Assembly (NCBI RefSeq): GCF_001021065.1
Contig: NZ_CP011546.1
Location: 1,674,001 to 1,738,000, forward strand
Reading direction: 5' to 3'
Source: Corynebacterium uterequi
GTDB taxonomy: Bacteria > Actinomycetota > Actinomycetes > Mycobacteriales > Mycobacteriaceae
Length of the DNA: 64,000 nucleotides
In this document: in pieces, positions 33,872 to 45,313 of the stretch
Layout of the letters: each line of letters starts with the position of its first letter
Numbering within the stretch: the stretch's first letter is position 1
Notes under the pieces: model-generated
What the model saw: only the letters and a program-made list of their open reading frames with translations
What the model was told of the DNA's origin: nothing
The model's database searches: none
Translations under genes and position numbers: made by a program

Positions 33872-35162
33872 CGGATCCGTCGGGGTTGACGGTGACGTCC
33901 GCTGCCCACGCGGCGGCGAGGTTGAGCCGGTGCCAGGAGCCTTCCTCGGTCTGATTATCGAGCGGCTGGCCAGCCCGGTAGGCGGTCTGCCGCAGCACCT
34001 CGGCGCGCTGGAACCAGTCCAGCTCCGGGTGCGCGGTTTCCAGTAGGACCGGGGCGGCCTGCGGCACGATCATCGGCGCGTTCTGGTCGTACAGCGGCTC
34101 GAAGCCGTAGTCCATGCGCTCGGTGTAGGCGGCGACCGCGGCGTCGTCGGAGGTGATCGCACGGGCCTCGGCAGCCAGCTCCTCGATGCTCTTGCCGGTG
34201 CGCCACTCCAGTTCCGCGCGCAGCTCCTGCGCCGCCTGGCGGATGGCGTCGTTCATCTTCGGGTCGTTGAGCCGGTCCGCCGCCGCGGCGGTGCCTGCCA
34301 TCCGGCCGGCGGTGACGTCGAGCGGGAAGTGCACGCCCATGACCAGGCGAGACTCTCCGGACATCGAGCCGCGCTCCAGCAGTTGCGGGCCCATCTCGGG
34401 CAGCATCATCGCCATGAGGGTGGTGATCCACGTCGCCTGGTTGGTGTGGCCAGAGGGGAAGGACGGGGTGGTGCCGTAAAGATCCCGGTCCCCGATCTGG
34501 TGGCGGATGATCCGGTCCGGTTCCTGGACGAAGGGGCGGTCGTAGCCGTAGACGAACTTCTCCACGAAGGTCGACGACGCCAGGCCACCAGCCCGGGAAG
34601 CGTAGCCGTTGCCCAGCAGGAACATCGTCTTCGGAAGGCGGCCTTCCGCGATGGAGGTGCGCAAGGCTTCGGCGGCGGAGGGGCCGAGGGCGTCGGCGGT
34701 GGCATTGACCACCCCACGCCGGTCGGCGAGGGCGTCATTCTGGGCGATCGCAATCCGCTCCGCGGAGGAGTTGTTGTTGTAATCGACCACGATGTCCATG
34801 TTCCGCTTCAACACCTCGGGATGATTGGCCCGGAGATCCTCGAAGCCGTCAATGACGTCGAAGTACACGCCGTAGCTGTAGGCGGAGAGGTCGGAAATGT
34901 AACCGCCCAGGTAGGTCTCGTCGAAGGGCTGGGGCACCGGGGCTCCGTCATGCTCGACGATGGCGGGGCCGCTGTGCAGTCCCATCAGCGACGAGTGCAC
35001 CTGGGGAACGCCGAAGGCGGAATCCTCCTGTTCCTTAGAGGACAGCTCGGACACCGGCTCTTGCAGGGGGTTGGCCACGGCCACCGGGTAGCCCGTCAGA
35101 CCGGTGAAGGTGGTGGCCGTGAGCAGGGCAAGGGCAAAGGATTTACGGAAGCGAGAACTCAA
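33858..35162 (-). CDS. Secreted class A acid phosphatase (PAP2 superfamily)
   Basis: 434 residues with an N-terminal signal peptide (FALALLTATTFTGLTGYPVAVA). The PAP2 tripartite site is visible as RPFVQEPDRII, PSFPSGHTNQATW (~236) and SRLVMGVHFPLDV (~274). It is larger than the ~250-residue class A enzymes owing to extra N- and C-terminal regions, as in other corynebacterial homologues. It likely frees phosphate outside the cell. Upstream is the aecD promoter region; its downstream end overlaps the ABC exporter gene. Confidence 0.9.
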   Translation of the reverse strand: MSSRFRKSFALALLTATTFTGLTGYPVAVANPLQEPVSELSSKEQEDSAFGVPQVHSSLMGLHSGPAIVEHDGAPVPQPFDETYLGGYISDLSAYSYGVYFDVIDGFEDLRANHPEVLKRNMDIVVDYNNNSSAERIAIAQNDALADRRGVVNATADALGPSAAEALRTSIAEGRLPKTMFLLGNGYASRAGGLASSTFVEKFVYGYDRPFVQEPDRIIRHQIGDRDLYGTTPSFPSGHTNQATWITTLMAMMLPEMGPQLLERGSMSGESRLVMGVHFPLDVTAGRMAGTAAAADRLNDPKMNDAIRQAAQELRAELEWRTGKSIEELAAEARAITSDDAAVAAYTERMDYGFEPLYDQNAPMIVPQAAPVLLETAHPELDWFQRAEVLRQTAYRAGQPLDNQTEEGSWHRLNLAAAWAADVTVNPDGSVTVR

Positions 35163-35268
35163 GACAGGCTCCTCAGCAAAAAATCATAAGTAGGACAGGC
35201 GCACATCAGCAGACAGCTTAGGACGAAGCGCGGCCGCGCGCGACTGGAGCAGCACACCGGGTGGGACC

Positions 35269-35299
35269 CCTTAAGGGATGCGATGGGCATCACTTAAGG
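35269..35299 (+). promoter_or_regulatory. 31-bp dyad covering the aecD ribosome binding site
   Basis: CCTTAAGGGATGC (35269-35281) and GCATCACTTAAGG (35287-35299) are inverted repeats over 13 positions with one mismatch, separated by gatgg. As RNA it is a strong hairpin containing the AAGG that is 8 bp before ATG 35308. As DNA it could bind a dimeric repressor, with CTTAAG in each arm. It does not match the McbR box (TAGAC-N6-GTCTA) known for this regulon. Confidence 0.6.
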
Positions 35300-35307
35300 T
35301 AAGGCGC

Positions 35308-36450
35308 ATGAAGTTTCCGAGCCTTGAAGAATTGAAAGCCCGCGGGACCCGTAAGTGGACGGTGTACCCGGAGGACGTCTTGCCCCTGTGGATCGCGGAG
35401 AGCGACTTCCCCACCGCCCCGGCGGTGAAGGCCAAGATTCAACAATGCGTGGATAACGAGTCCTTTGGCTACACCCCGGCCACCTCGAATCTTCCGACCG
35501 CGATGGCCGACTTCTACGAGCGTCGGTACGGCTGGCGGCCCGACCCGGCGAGGATCATCCCCATCCCCGACGTCGTCCGCGGCATGCTGCTCGGCATTGA
35601 GTACTTCACCCGGCCGGACTCGGCCGTCGTTGTCCCGACGCCGATCTACCCGCCGTTCCTCGCCCTGCCGGAGACGGCCGGCCGCGAGAAGATCGAGATC
35701 GAGGGCCGCGGCGGCCTCGACCTCAGCGAGGTAGAGGAGGCGTTTAAGGCCGGCGCGGGCAGCATCCTCATCGCTAACCCCACCAACCCCCTGGGCTACA
35801 CGTTCTCACGCGAGACCCTCATCGCACTCACCGACTTGGCGAGCCGCTACGACGCGCGCGTCATCGTCGACGAGATCCACGCCCCGCTCGTGCTCGACGG
35901 CGAGCACGTCGTGGCCGCCGGAGTCTCGGAGACCGCAGCTCGCGTGTGTTTCTCCATCACGGCCCTGTCCAAGGCGTGGAACGTCGCTGGGCTCAAGTGC
36001 GCCCAGCTCTACCTCACCAATGACGACGACGTCGCAGTGTGGGAGTCGCTCACCGGGGTGGCCAAGGACGGCACGGGAACCCTGGGAGTTTTCGCGGCGG
36101 AGGCCTGCTACCAGGACGAATCCGGCTTCCTCGATGAGGAGATCGCCTACCTGCGCAGCACCCGGGATTGGCTGGCCGACGCGGTGGAGGCCGCAGTGCC
36201 GGGCCTGCGCGCCACCCGTGGTCAGGCCACCTACCTCATGTGGCTGGACTTCACCGACACGGCGATCGGTGACGTAGACCAGCCGGCGGCCTGGCTCGTG
36301 GAGCACGCGAAGGTAGCCCTGAACGAAGGCACTGATTTCGGCGAAGCCGGGCGCGGGCACGTCCGCCTCAACTTTGCGACCAGCCGGGAGATCCTCGCCG
36401 AGGCCGTGCGCCGCATTGGCGACGCGGTGGCGGCGGCGTCGAACTCTTAG
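35308..36450 (+). CDS. aecD: Cystathionine beta-lyase (MalY/PatB-type aminotransferase fold)
   Basis: PLP-dependent C-S lyase that makes homocysteine from cystathionine in methionine synthesis. 380 residues; the opening [18 protein letters not shown] and [13 protein letters not shown] match the AecD group. The PLP lysine is in [18 protein letters not shown] (~221), and [11 protein letters not shown] and [12 protein letters not shown] are cofactor segments. I chose ATG 35308; its ribosome binding site lies in a dyad. Followed by a terminator and then treS. Confidence 0.93.
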   Translation: MKFPSLEELKARGTRKWTVYPEDVLPLWIAESDFPTAPAVKAKIQQCVDNESFGYTPATSNLPTAMADFYERRYGWRPDPARIIPIPDVVRGMLLGIEYFTRPDSAVVVPTPIYPPFLALPETAGREKIEIEGRGGLDLSEVEEAFKAGAGSILIANPTNPLGYTFSRETLIALTDLASRYDARVIVDEIHAPLVLDGEHVVAAGVSETAARVCFSITALSKAWNVAGLKCAQLYLTNDDDVAVWESLTGVAKDGTGTLGVFAAEACYQDESGFLDEEIAYLRSTRDWLADAVEAAVPGLRATRGQATYLMWLDFTDTAIGDVDQPAAWLVEHAKVALNEGTDFGEAGRGHVRLNFATSREILAEAVRRIGDAVAAASNS

Positions 36451-36461
36451 GTCGCATCGTT

Positions 36462-36500
36462 GCCCCGGGAGGTGCGTCGACGGCGCCGGGGCGCTGTTTT
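36462..36500 (+). terminator. Terminator after aecD
   Basis: Stem GCCCCGG (36462-36468) / CCGGGGC (36486-36492) with a 17-base loop, then GCTG and TTTT (36497-36500). Well placed 12 bp after the aecD stop. It separates aecD from treS. Confidence 0.6.
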
Positions 36501-36517
36501 CTCTACCCTGGGAACCC

Positions 36518-38299
<1,782 letters not shown>

Positions 38300-39439
38300 A
38301 TGAGCATCGCGGACATGCTGATGGGATCCCGTTTTTACGGGGCGAAGAGCGAGGCGATCGACGCGGTGGACGTCGTCGACAGCCGCGACACCCCGGCCGG
38401 GTTATGGGCGGTGGTGCGGGTGCACCATGGCACAACTAGTGACCTGTACCAGGTGCTGCTCGACGGCGACGTCGACGTCCTCGGCCAGCGCGCCACGGAG
38501 TACGGGCAGGCCCTTGCTGCCGGCACTCCCCTGGGAGCGGGCCAGTTGACCGGGCAAGCACCCATCGCCGGGGAATCCGGGCGCGTGCTCACCGGTGAGC
38601 AGTCGAATACCTCCCTGCTCTTCGACTCGGCCATGGTCAAGGTGTTCCGGCGCCTGGAGCCGGGGCTGAGCCCGGACGTGGAGCTGCTGAGCCGGTTGGG
38701 CGACTGCCCTCATGTAGCGCCGGTGCGCGGCTGGGTGACGCATACCCTCGGCGGGCAGGACTACACCCTGGCCATGGTGCAGGACTTCGTCCACGGTGGG
38801 CGCGACGGCTGGGCCCTCGCGCTGGATTACGCTGCGCGCGGTGAGTCTTTCGCCGCCGAGGCCACCGCGCTGGGCCGGGCAATGCGCGCGGTACACGACG
38901 CTTTGGCACGAGAGTTCGGTACCAAGACAGTGCCGGGCGAGGAGGTCGCCTCCCGGCTTTCTGGCCAGGCCCGCGCGTTGGCTACCCGAGTGCCGCAACT
39001 GAAGGATTACCTTCCCCAGGTGCTTGATTCCTACGACGAACTTCGCGGCACGGACGTCAGCGTTCAGCGGATCCATGGCGATCTGCACCTGGGCCAGACG
39101 CTGCGCACTCATCAGCGCTACGTGCTCATCGACTTCGAAGGTGAGCCGGCGCGGCCGTTGGCTGAGCGGCGCCGCCCAGACAGCCCGCTGCGCGACGTGG
39201 CCGGCATGGTGCGTTCCTTGGACTATGCGGCACACTTCAACGGCACGGCGGATACGGGCTGGTCGGCGGAGGCTACCGAGGCGTTGTTGGCCGGGTACGG
39301 GGTGCAACCCGGCCCGCTGCTCGACGCCTATCTGGTGGACAAGGCGCTCTACGAAGTTGACTACGAGGCGAATAATCGCCCAGACTGGGTGAGGATTCCG
39401 CTGGGGGCCGTGGAGCGGATTATGTCCGCCCGGGCTTAG
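38300..39439 (+). CDS. mak: Maltokinase
   Basis: Phosphorylates maltose to maltose-1-phosphate. 379 residues, aminoglycoside-phosphotransferase-like kinase fold: RIHGDLHLGQTLRTHQRYV (catalytic Asp ~260) and LIDFEGEPARPLAERR (metal site ~276), both diagnostic of Mak/Pep2. GESGRVLTGEQSNTSLLFD is near the N-terminal lobe. ATG directly follows the treS TAG; GGAGGAGG lies upstream inside treS. Confidence 0.94.
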   Translation: MSIADMLMGSRFYGAKSEAIDAVDVVDSRDTPAGLWAVVRVHHGTTSDLYQVLLDGDVDVLGQRATEYGQALAAGTPLGAGQLTGQAPIAGESGRVLTGEQSNTSLLFDSAMVKVFRRLEPGLSPDVELLSRLGDCPHVAPVRGWVTHTLGGQDYTLAMVQDFVHGGRDGWALALDYAARGESFAAEATALGRAMRAVHDALAREFGTKTVPGEEVASRLSGQARALATRVPQLKDYLPQVLDSYDELRGTDVSVQRIHGDLHLGQTLRTHQRYVLIDFEGEPARPLAERRRPDSPLRDVAGMVRSLDYAAHFNGTADTGWSAEATEALLAGYGVQPGPLLDAYLVDKALYEVDYEANNRPDWVRIPLGAVERIMSARA

Positions 39440-39492
39440 TTCTTGAGACTCTTGTTTCACGTCACGGGATAGCCCGGTGTACGCTAACGGGC

Positions 39493-40860
39493 ATGTCTAA
39501 CCCAGTTTCAGCGCCCAAGTCTGTGTCGACCATTATCGTCGTCACGGCGCTCATGCTGTTCTCGATGTTCTTCGGGGCCGGCAACCTCATTTTCCCGCCG
39601 GTGCTGGGAGTCAACGCCGGCACGAACTTCTGGCCCGCCATCATCGGCTTCCTCCTTGCCGGTGTGGCCCTGCCGGTCATCGGCATCGTGGCCATCGCCC
39701 TGTCCGGCCATAGCGTGCGCGACCTCGCCGGCCGCGCGGGCCGGGTCTTCGGTCTCATCTTCCCGATCCTGGCCTACCTGTCTATCGGCGCGTTCTACGC
39801 CCTGCCGCGCACCGGCGCAGTCGCCTTCGAAACCGCCTACACCCCCTTGGGCGGCTCCTCGTCGATGCTGTCCAGCGCCGTGTTCAACCTCGTCTTCTTC
39901 GGCATCGCTCTGGCTCTGTCGTGGAACCCGAACACCATCGCCTCCAGCCTGGGCCGCGTGCTGACCCCGGCTTTGGTGATCCTGCTGGCGGTGCTCATTA
40001 CCATCTCGATGCTGCGGTTCGACACCATCGAGCGCCCCGCCCTGGAGCCCTACGACGCCGCCGCCATGTCTTCGGGCCTGCTGGCGGGATATCTGACGAT
40101 GGACGCCATCGCCGCGCTGGCCTTCGGCATCGTCGTCATCTCCACGCTGCGTTACAACGGCCTGACCGAGGGTAAGCAGCTGGTCAGCGGCACGATCATT
40201 GCCGGTGTCGGCGCGGGCGTCTTGCTCGCCGCCATCTACGTGGGCCTGGGCATCATCGGCCAGGTGCTGCCCACCGCCACCGATCACGAAAACGGCGCCG
40301 GCATCCTCGCCGACGCCGCCAACACCACCATGGGCTTCGGCGGGCAGATCGTCTTCTCCGCCATCGTCGTGCTTGCCTGCATGACCACCGCGGTGGGCCT
40401 GATCACGTCTACGAGCGAGTTCTTCACCACGATGTTGCCCGGGGTCAAGTACCACGCGTGGGCGGTGTTGTTCACGGTCATGTCCATCTCCATGGCGACG
40501 CTCGGTCTCGACACGGTGCTGGCCGTCGCCGCCCCGATCATCGGGTTCATCTACCCGCCGGCGATCACGCTCATGTTCCTTGCCCTCTTTGAGCCCGCCG
40601 TGGGCGGAAAGATGAGCTTCAACTGGGCCTTCCGTATCGGCATCTGGGTGTCCGTGGTGTGGTCGGCGCTGACGACCTTCGTCTCCCTGGGGTGGGGTGC
40701 GTCCGTCATCGAGCCGCTCATCAACTGGTCGCCGATGCAGGCGGAATCCCTGGGCTGGTTGCTGCCGACCGTCGTCGGCGTCGTCGTGGGTCTCGTTCTC
40801 GATGTCACCACGCGGAACAAGGCCACCGCGGTGCCGGCGGATCCGGCTCCCGTGTCCTAA
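39493..40860 (+). CDS. brnQ: Branched-chain amino acid carrier BrnQ (LIVCS family)
   Basis: Sodium-coupled uptake of leucine, isoleucine and valine. 455 residues, about 12 hydrophobic spans, with the opening STIIVVTALMLFSMFFGAGN and PRTGAVAFETAYTPL typical of LIVCS carriers. A TACGCT -10 at 39480-39485 would start transcription at about the ATG, so the mRNA may be leaderless; GCCCG/CGGGC (39472-39492) brackets it. In C. glutamicum brnQ follows aecD directly; here treS-mak sits between them. A strong terminator follows. Confidence 0.95.
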   Translation: MSNPVSAPKSVSTIIVVTALMLFSMFFGAGNLIFPPVLGVNAGTNFWPAIIGFLLAGVALPVIGIVAIALSGHSVRDLAGRAGRVFGLIFPILAYLSIGAFYALPRTGAVAFETAYTPLGGSSSMLSSAVFNLVFFGIALALSWNPNTIASSLGRVLTPALVILLAVLITISMLRFDTIERPALEPYDAAAMSSGLLAGYLTMDAIAALAFGIVVISTLRYNGLTEGKQLVSGTIIAGVGAGVLLAAIYVGLGIIGQVLPTATDHENGAGILADAANTTMGFGGQIVFSAIVVLACMTTAVGLITSTSEFFTTMLPGVKYHAWAVLFTVMSISMATLGLDTVLAVAAPIIGFIYPPAITLMFLALFEPAVGGKMSFNWAFRIGIWVSVVWSALTTFVSLGWGASVIEPLINWSPMQAESLGWLLPTVVGVVVGLVLDVTTRNKATAVPADPAPVS

Positions 40861-40881
40861 GCCTTCGGAATATTCCCTCTC

Positions 40882-40914
40882 AGGCGGTCGCTGAATCACA
40901 GTGACCGCCTTTTC
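40882..40914 (+). terminator. Terminator after brnQ
   Basis: AGGCGGTC (40882-40889) and GACCGCCT (40903-40910) form an 8-bp stem with a 13-base loop, followed by TTTTC. It lies 21 bp after the brnQ stop and ends about 28 bp before the next gene's start. Confidence 0.85.
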
Positions 40915-40941
40915 GCATCGCATTGATTGGGAGTGACCACC

Positions 40942-41937
40942 GTGTCTCAGCATGTCCCCTTGTCCCTCATCGACTTTTGCACGATCTACGACGCAGAGAC
41001 ACCGGGGCAATCGATGCAGCGCTCCGTGGAGTTGGCCCGCGACGCCGAACGGCTCGGATTCTTAAGGATCTGGTACTCCGAGCACCACAACATGTCCACC
41101 ATCGCTTCGTCGGCGCCGGCGGTGCTCATTGCCCACATTGCGGCGAATACGTCCACGATCCGGCTCGGCGCCGGCGGAGTCATGCTGCCGAACCACTCCC
41201 CCTACGTGGTGGCCGAGCAGTTCGGCACACTGGCGGAGCTGCACCCGGGCCGCATTGACCTGGGCCTGGGCCGCGCCCCCGGCACGGACCAGAACACCCT
41301 CGGTCGGGCCCTGCGCCGGCACCCGGCTGCGGCAGAGAACTTCCCCCAAGACGTCGTGGAGCTGCAGAGTTACTTTTCGGACCGCTCCACGATCCCGGGC
41401 GTGCGGGCGGTGCCCGGTGCGGGTACGGACGTCCCGCTGTACATCCTCGGTTCCTCGCTTTTTGGCGCGTCGCTGGCGGCCAAACTGGGGCTTCCCTACA
41501 GCTTCGCCTCCCACTTCGCCCCGCAGCACCTCACGGCGGCAACCAGCTACTACCGGGACAACTACGTCCCGTCCGAACAGCACCCGGAGCCCTACGTCAT
41601 CGCGGCGGTCAACGTCATCGCCGACGAGACCTCCGCCGGCGCCCACCAGCAGCGTAGCCTCGTGGAGCGCAACCGGGTGCGGGCGTTTATGACCCGCGGC
41701 CGCGTCGGCGCCTCCCTCACCGAGGCACAGCTCGACGGGCTCGTGGCCTCCCCGCAAGGCCGGCAGATCGCGGATATGCTGCGCTACACCGCGTGCGGCA
41801 CGCCGGAAGAGGTGACGGCCTACCTGGAACAGTTCCAGGACGCGGCACACGCCGACGAGCTCATGATCTCGCTGCAAGGCCCGGACTTCGCCCACGCCCA
41901 CCGCAGCCTGGAGCTGCTCGCCGGGGCCTGGTTCTAG
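40942..41937 (+). CDS. Luciferase-like flavin-dependent oxidoreductase
   Basis: 331-residue LLM-class (bacterial luciferase fold) protein, probably FMN- or F420-dependent. It shows LGFLRIWYSEHHNMSTIASS, IRLGAGGVMLPNHSP, EQFGTLAELHPGRIDLGLGRAPGTD (split here for length) and LYILGSSLFGASLAAKLGLPY, typical of the YhbW-type subgroup. GGGAG lies 8 bp before GTG 40942; in-frame TTG 40927 and GTG 40933 are alternatives. Convergent with the BCCT gene, 4-bp overlap. In C. glutamicum a similar gene also follows brnQ. Confidence 0.88.
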   Translation: MSQHVPLSLIDFCTIYDAETPGQSMQRSVELARDAERLGFLRIWYSEHHNMSTIASSAPAVLIAHIAANTSTIRLGAGGVMLPNHSPYVVAEQFGTLAELHPGRIDLGLGRAPGTDQNTLGRALRRHPAAAENFPQDVVELQSYFSDRSTIPGVRAVPGAGTDVPLYILGSSLFGASLAAKLGLPYSFASHFAPQHLTAATSYYRDNYVPSEQHPEPYVIAAVNVIADETSAGAHQQRSLVERNRVRAFMTRGRVGASLTEAQLDGLVASPQGRQIADMLRYTACGTPEEVTAYLEQFQDAAHADELMISLQGPDFAHAHRSLELLAGAWF

Positions 41938-43736
41938 CGGCCCTGGTCGTCCGCCGGTCGCGGCGCGATCTCCTCCACGATGGTGGTTGTCCGCGCCGGT
42001 TCCTCGTCGAGGGCCGAATGTCCGTCCACGTCGAGCGACCCGCCGACGATGACGTCGCCCGGGATGACAAGATTGCCGTCCTCGTCGTAGCCGATGCCCT
42101 CCTCCGAGATCTGATTGCCGTCGGCGTCGAATCCCGGCGCGCTCTTGGCCTCTCCGGCCTCTAGCTTCTCGGCAGTGTCGGTCTTCTCCCACCGGCGCGT
42201 GCGAGCCCGGTGCTGGGCGGCGGCGTCCTCCGCCATGCCCTTGATGAGCGAGTACATCATGACAAATTGAGTGAGGAAGAACGGCAGTGCGACGATGATG
42301 ACCACCTGTTGCAGCGTGGTCACCGCCTGGTTTTTGCCCACGAGCAGGATCGCCGCCGTCACCGCCCCGATGGCCACCGCCCAGCCGATGCGGTAGTAGG
42401 TGGGCGACTTGCCGGACTCCCCCGTGGCCAGCATGTCATTGACCATGGCGGCGGAGTCGATGGAAGTGACGAAGAAGATAACAATCACCAGCAGGGCAAA
42501 TCCAGAGACCACGCCGGCAAGGGGATAGTGCTGGAGCAATCCGAAGAGAGCGAAGGGGACGTTACCGTCGGCGACGACGGGGTCGGACAGCGACCCCGGG
42601 TTCGCCAACTCGGCCTCAATGCCGGCGCGGCCGAGGACCGCGAACCAGATGATGTCGAATACGGTCGGCAGGAGCAACACCCCGCCGATGAACTCGCGGA
42701 CCGTTCGCCCGCGCGAAATCGAGGCGATAAACATGCCCACGTACGGCGACCAGCAAATGGACCACGCCCAGTAGAACACCGTCCATTGGCCCTGCCACCC
42801 CGGGTTGGTGTGGAAGGAGTCCGTCCAGAACATCAATTCGGGCAACCACGTGGAGTAGATGCCGAAGGATTCGATGATGAAATTCAGCAGGGTGAGCAGC
42901 GGCCCGGTGACGAGGATGAAGAGCAGCAGGGCCACGGTCATTCCGATATTGATATTGGACAGGATCTTGATTCCGCGATCCAGGCCGGAGGCGACGGAGA
43001 TCGACGCTGCCGCGGTGATGACGACGATGACGGCCATCTCCACCCATCCCACGAGCGGGACGCCCCAGAGCATGTTCATGCCGGCGTTGATCTGCAGGGT
43101 CCCCAAGCCCACCGACACGGCGATGCCGAACACGGTACCGATGATGGCGAGGATGTCGATGAGCTTGCCCGGAGTCGCGTAAATGCGGCCGTGAAGAACC
43201 GGGGCGAACACGCTGGACAGGCGCGGAGGCAGCTTCCGCTTGTGAATGAAATAGCCTAAGGCGAGTCCGGGGATGGTCATGATGACCCACATGTGGACGC
43301 CGAAGTGATAGAAGGTGAATCCAAAGGCCTGCTCGATGGCTTCCTGCGACATGGGGGCATAGTCCCCGAGGGGCACGTTCACGGCGTGATTGAGGGGTTC
43401 GGCCACGCCCCAGAACATGAGGGTCGCGCCCATTCCGCCGGCGAAAAGCATGGCGAACCACGTCGGTAGTGGGTAGGCGGGCTCGGCGTCGTCGTCGCCT
43501 AGCCGCACCGTGGCGAATCGAGAAAAGAAGACTGCTACGAGGAATAAGAAGCCGATGGAGACGCCGCCGATGTACAACCAGTTGAGGTTGGTGGTCAACG
43601 CGTCGGCGGTGGCGCCGAAGATGCGTTGACTCGTTTCACCGAACGTCAAGGTGGCGACGACGAAGATCGTGATGAACCCGAGGGCCCCGAAGAATATGAA
43701 GGGATCGGACTTGAGACGTCCGGAGGATGTGGTCAT
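41934..43736 (-). CDS. BCCT-family osmolyte transporter
   Basis: Betaine/carnitine/choline transporter family uptake system of 600 residues with about 12 spans. The family signature is FYWAWSICWSPYVGMFIASI (~327) followed by SRGRTVREFI. The TM3 glycine region reads GGMGATLMFWGVAEPL, without the full GMGIG of Na+-coupled BetP. The C-terminal ~90 residues are a hydrophilic, strongly acidic tail (EDGNLVIPGDVIVGGSLDVD) that may sense osmotic state. EctP/LcoP-type function is likely by synteny; substrate unproven. Confidence 0.9.
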   Translation of the reverse strand: MTTSSGRLKSDPFIFFGALGFITIFVVATLTFGETSQRIFGATADALTTNLNWLYIGGVSIGFLFLVAVFFSRFATVRLGDDDAEPAYPLPTWFAMLFAGGMGATLMFWGVAEPLNHAVNVPLGDYAPMSQEAIEQAFGFTFYHFGVHMWVIMTIPGLALGYFIHKRKLPPRLSSVFAPVLHGRIYATPGKLIDILAIIGTVFGIAVSVGLGTLQINAGMNMLWGVPLVGWVEMAVIVVITAAASISVASGLDRGIKILSNINIGMTVALLLFILVTGPLLTLLNFIIESFGIYSTWLPELMFWTDSFHTNPGWQGQWTVFYWAWSICWSPYVGMFIASISRGRTVREFIGGVLLLPTVFDIIWFAVLGRAGIEAELANPGSLSDPVVADGNVPFALFGLLQHYPLAGVVSGFALLVIVIFFVTSIDSAAMVNDMLATGESGKSPTYYRIGWAVAIGAVTAAILLVGKNQAVTTLQQVVIIVALPFFLTQFVMMYSLIKGMAEDAAAQHRARTRRWEKTDTAEKLEAGEAKSAPGFDADGNQISEEGIGYDEDGNLVIPGDVIVGGSLDVDGHSALDEEPARTTTIVEEIAPRPADDQGR

Positions 43737-43793
43737 GACCCCCTATTATGTCAGGGGTAGCCGCACCTCAAGGTTTTCCGCTGTTCTGATATT

Positions 43794-45308
43794 ATGCCGT
43801 CCATGTTTTCGCGCAGGACGATGCTCGCCGCTATGGCCGGCACGGCTGCCACTGCCACTGCTACCGGGTGTTCCGCCGGATCCACCGCCACCCAGGACGG
43901 ACGGCTGCGTGACTCCGGCATCGTCGTCGGCGCCACCACGGCGCCTGCGTCGCTGGACTTCACCAACACCGGCGGCGCCGCCATCCCGCAGGCGCTCATG
44001 GGCAACGTTTTTGAGACCCTGGTCCGCATCGACGCCGACGGCCACCTCGTCGGCCACCTCGCCACCGCCTACGAACTCAGCGACGATGGGCTCACCTACA
44101 CCTTCCACCTGCGTGAGGGAGTTCGCTTCAGCAACGGCGACGCGTTTACCGCCTTCAGCGCCGCCGCGACCATTGACTACGTCCGCACCTCGTGGACCAA
44201 CGCGCTGAAGTCCCAGATGGCACCGGTGCAGCGGGCATGGGCGGTGGATGACGCGACCCTCAAAGTTGAGCTACGCAAGCCGTCGAATCGGTGGCTGTGG
44301 ACCATGGCCACCCTCACCGGGGCCATGATGACTCCGAACGCCTGGCCTGCCGGCGCCACCGCGCCGGTCGGCACCGGGCCCTACACCGTCAGCCGCTTCG
44401 TCGCCCTGGAGTCGGTATCTTTCGCCCGCAACCCGGACTATTGGGGCCCACCCGCCGCCGCCGACGCCGCCATCCGCTACTACTCGGACGCCATGAGCGC
44501 GGTCAATGGGCTGCTCACCGGGGACGTCGACGTGCTCTACGGGATGCCTTCCCCGGAGCTGTTGGCCTCCCTGCCGCAGCGTTTCACGGTGGACGTCGGC
44601 ACCACCAACGGCGAAGTGCTGTTGAGCATGAACAACCAGGCCGCGCCCTTCGACGACGTCCGGGTGCGCCGCGCCGTCGCCCACGCCATCGACCGGCGCG
44701 CCGTGAGCAACGTGGTGTGGGAGGGCCACGCCGTGGATACCGGCGCCGCCCCGGTCCCGCCGACGGACCCCTGGTTCAGCGGCCGAGACTATGCCCCCTA
44801 CTCCCCCGCGACGGCCCGGGATCTCCTACGCGAGGCCGGCTACCCCGACGGTGCGGGCCCCCGGGTGGCCATGACTGTGCCCTCGTTGCCCTACGCGGAG
44901 GCCTGTGCGGAGCTGGTGTACTCGCAGCTGCGCGACGTCGGCTTCGAGGTGGAGATGACCACGGTGGAGTTTCCGGCCGTCTGGCTCGCCCAGGTCATGG
45001 GCGCGGCCGATTATCAGATGTCCATCATCGCCCACGTAGAGTTCCGGGATCTACCCACGCTCTTCGGCAACCCCGAGGGCTATCTTCGCTTCGACGACGC
45101 CCGCACCCGAGCCTTGCTCGACCTGGCCGACACCACCGATGACGAGACCGAGCACATGCTCGCCGCGGTGGAACGCATCACTGACCTGATGCCGGCAGTG
45201 ACGGTGGCGAACCTGCCGAACATCGTGCTGCTCGCGCCCGGGGTGAGCGGCGTGCAGGCCACCGTTATTACCGACTCCATCCCCCTGGCCGGGCTGCGGA
45301 AGGAGTAG
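43794..45308 (+). CDS. ABC importer substrate-binding lipoprotein (family 5, peptide/nickel)
   Basis: 504 residues. N-terminal signal with an RR pair (SRRTMLAAMAGTAATATA) ending in lipobox ATGC, possibly Tat-exported. The mature part is an SBP_bac_5 domain: TNTGGAAIPQALMGNVFETL, AYELSDDGLTYTFHLREGVR, FSNGDAFTAF and DVRVRRAVAHAIDR. No clear ribosome binding site; ATG 43794 and 43803 are both possible and transcription may be leaderless. First gene of a four-gene dpp/nik-like operon. The ligand (peptide, nickel or other) cannot be told from the sequence. Confidence 0.92.
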   Translation: MPSMFSRRTMLAAMAGTAATATATGCSAGSTATQDGRLRDSGIVVGATTAPASLDFTNTGGAAIPQALMGNVFETLVRIDADGHLVGHLATAYELSDDGLTYTFHLREGVRFSNGDAFTAFSAAATIDYVRTSWTNALKSQMAPVQRAWAVDDATLKVELRKPSNRWLWTMATLTGAMMTPNAWPAGATAPVGTGPYTVSRFVALESVSFARNPDYWGPPAAADAAIRYYSDAMSAVNGLLTGDVDVLYGMPSPELLASLPQRFTVDVGTTNGEVLLSMNNQAAPFDDVRVRRAVAHAIDRRAVSNVVWEGHAVDTGAAPVPPTDPWFSGRDYAPYSPATARDLLREAGYPDGAGPRVAMTVPSLPYAEACAELVYSQLRDVGFEVEMTTVEFPAVWLAQVMGAADYQMSIIAHVEFRDLPTLFGNPEGYLRFDDARTRALLDLADTTDDETEHMLAAVERITDLMPAVTVANLPNIVLLAPGVSGVQATVITDSIPLAGLRKE

Positions 45309-45313
45309 CGCCC

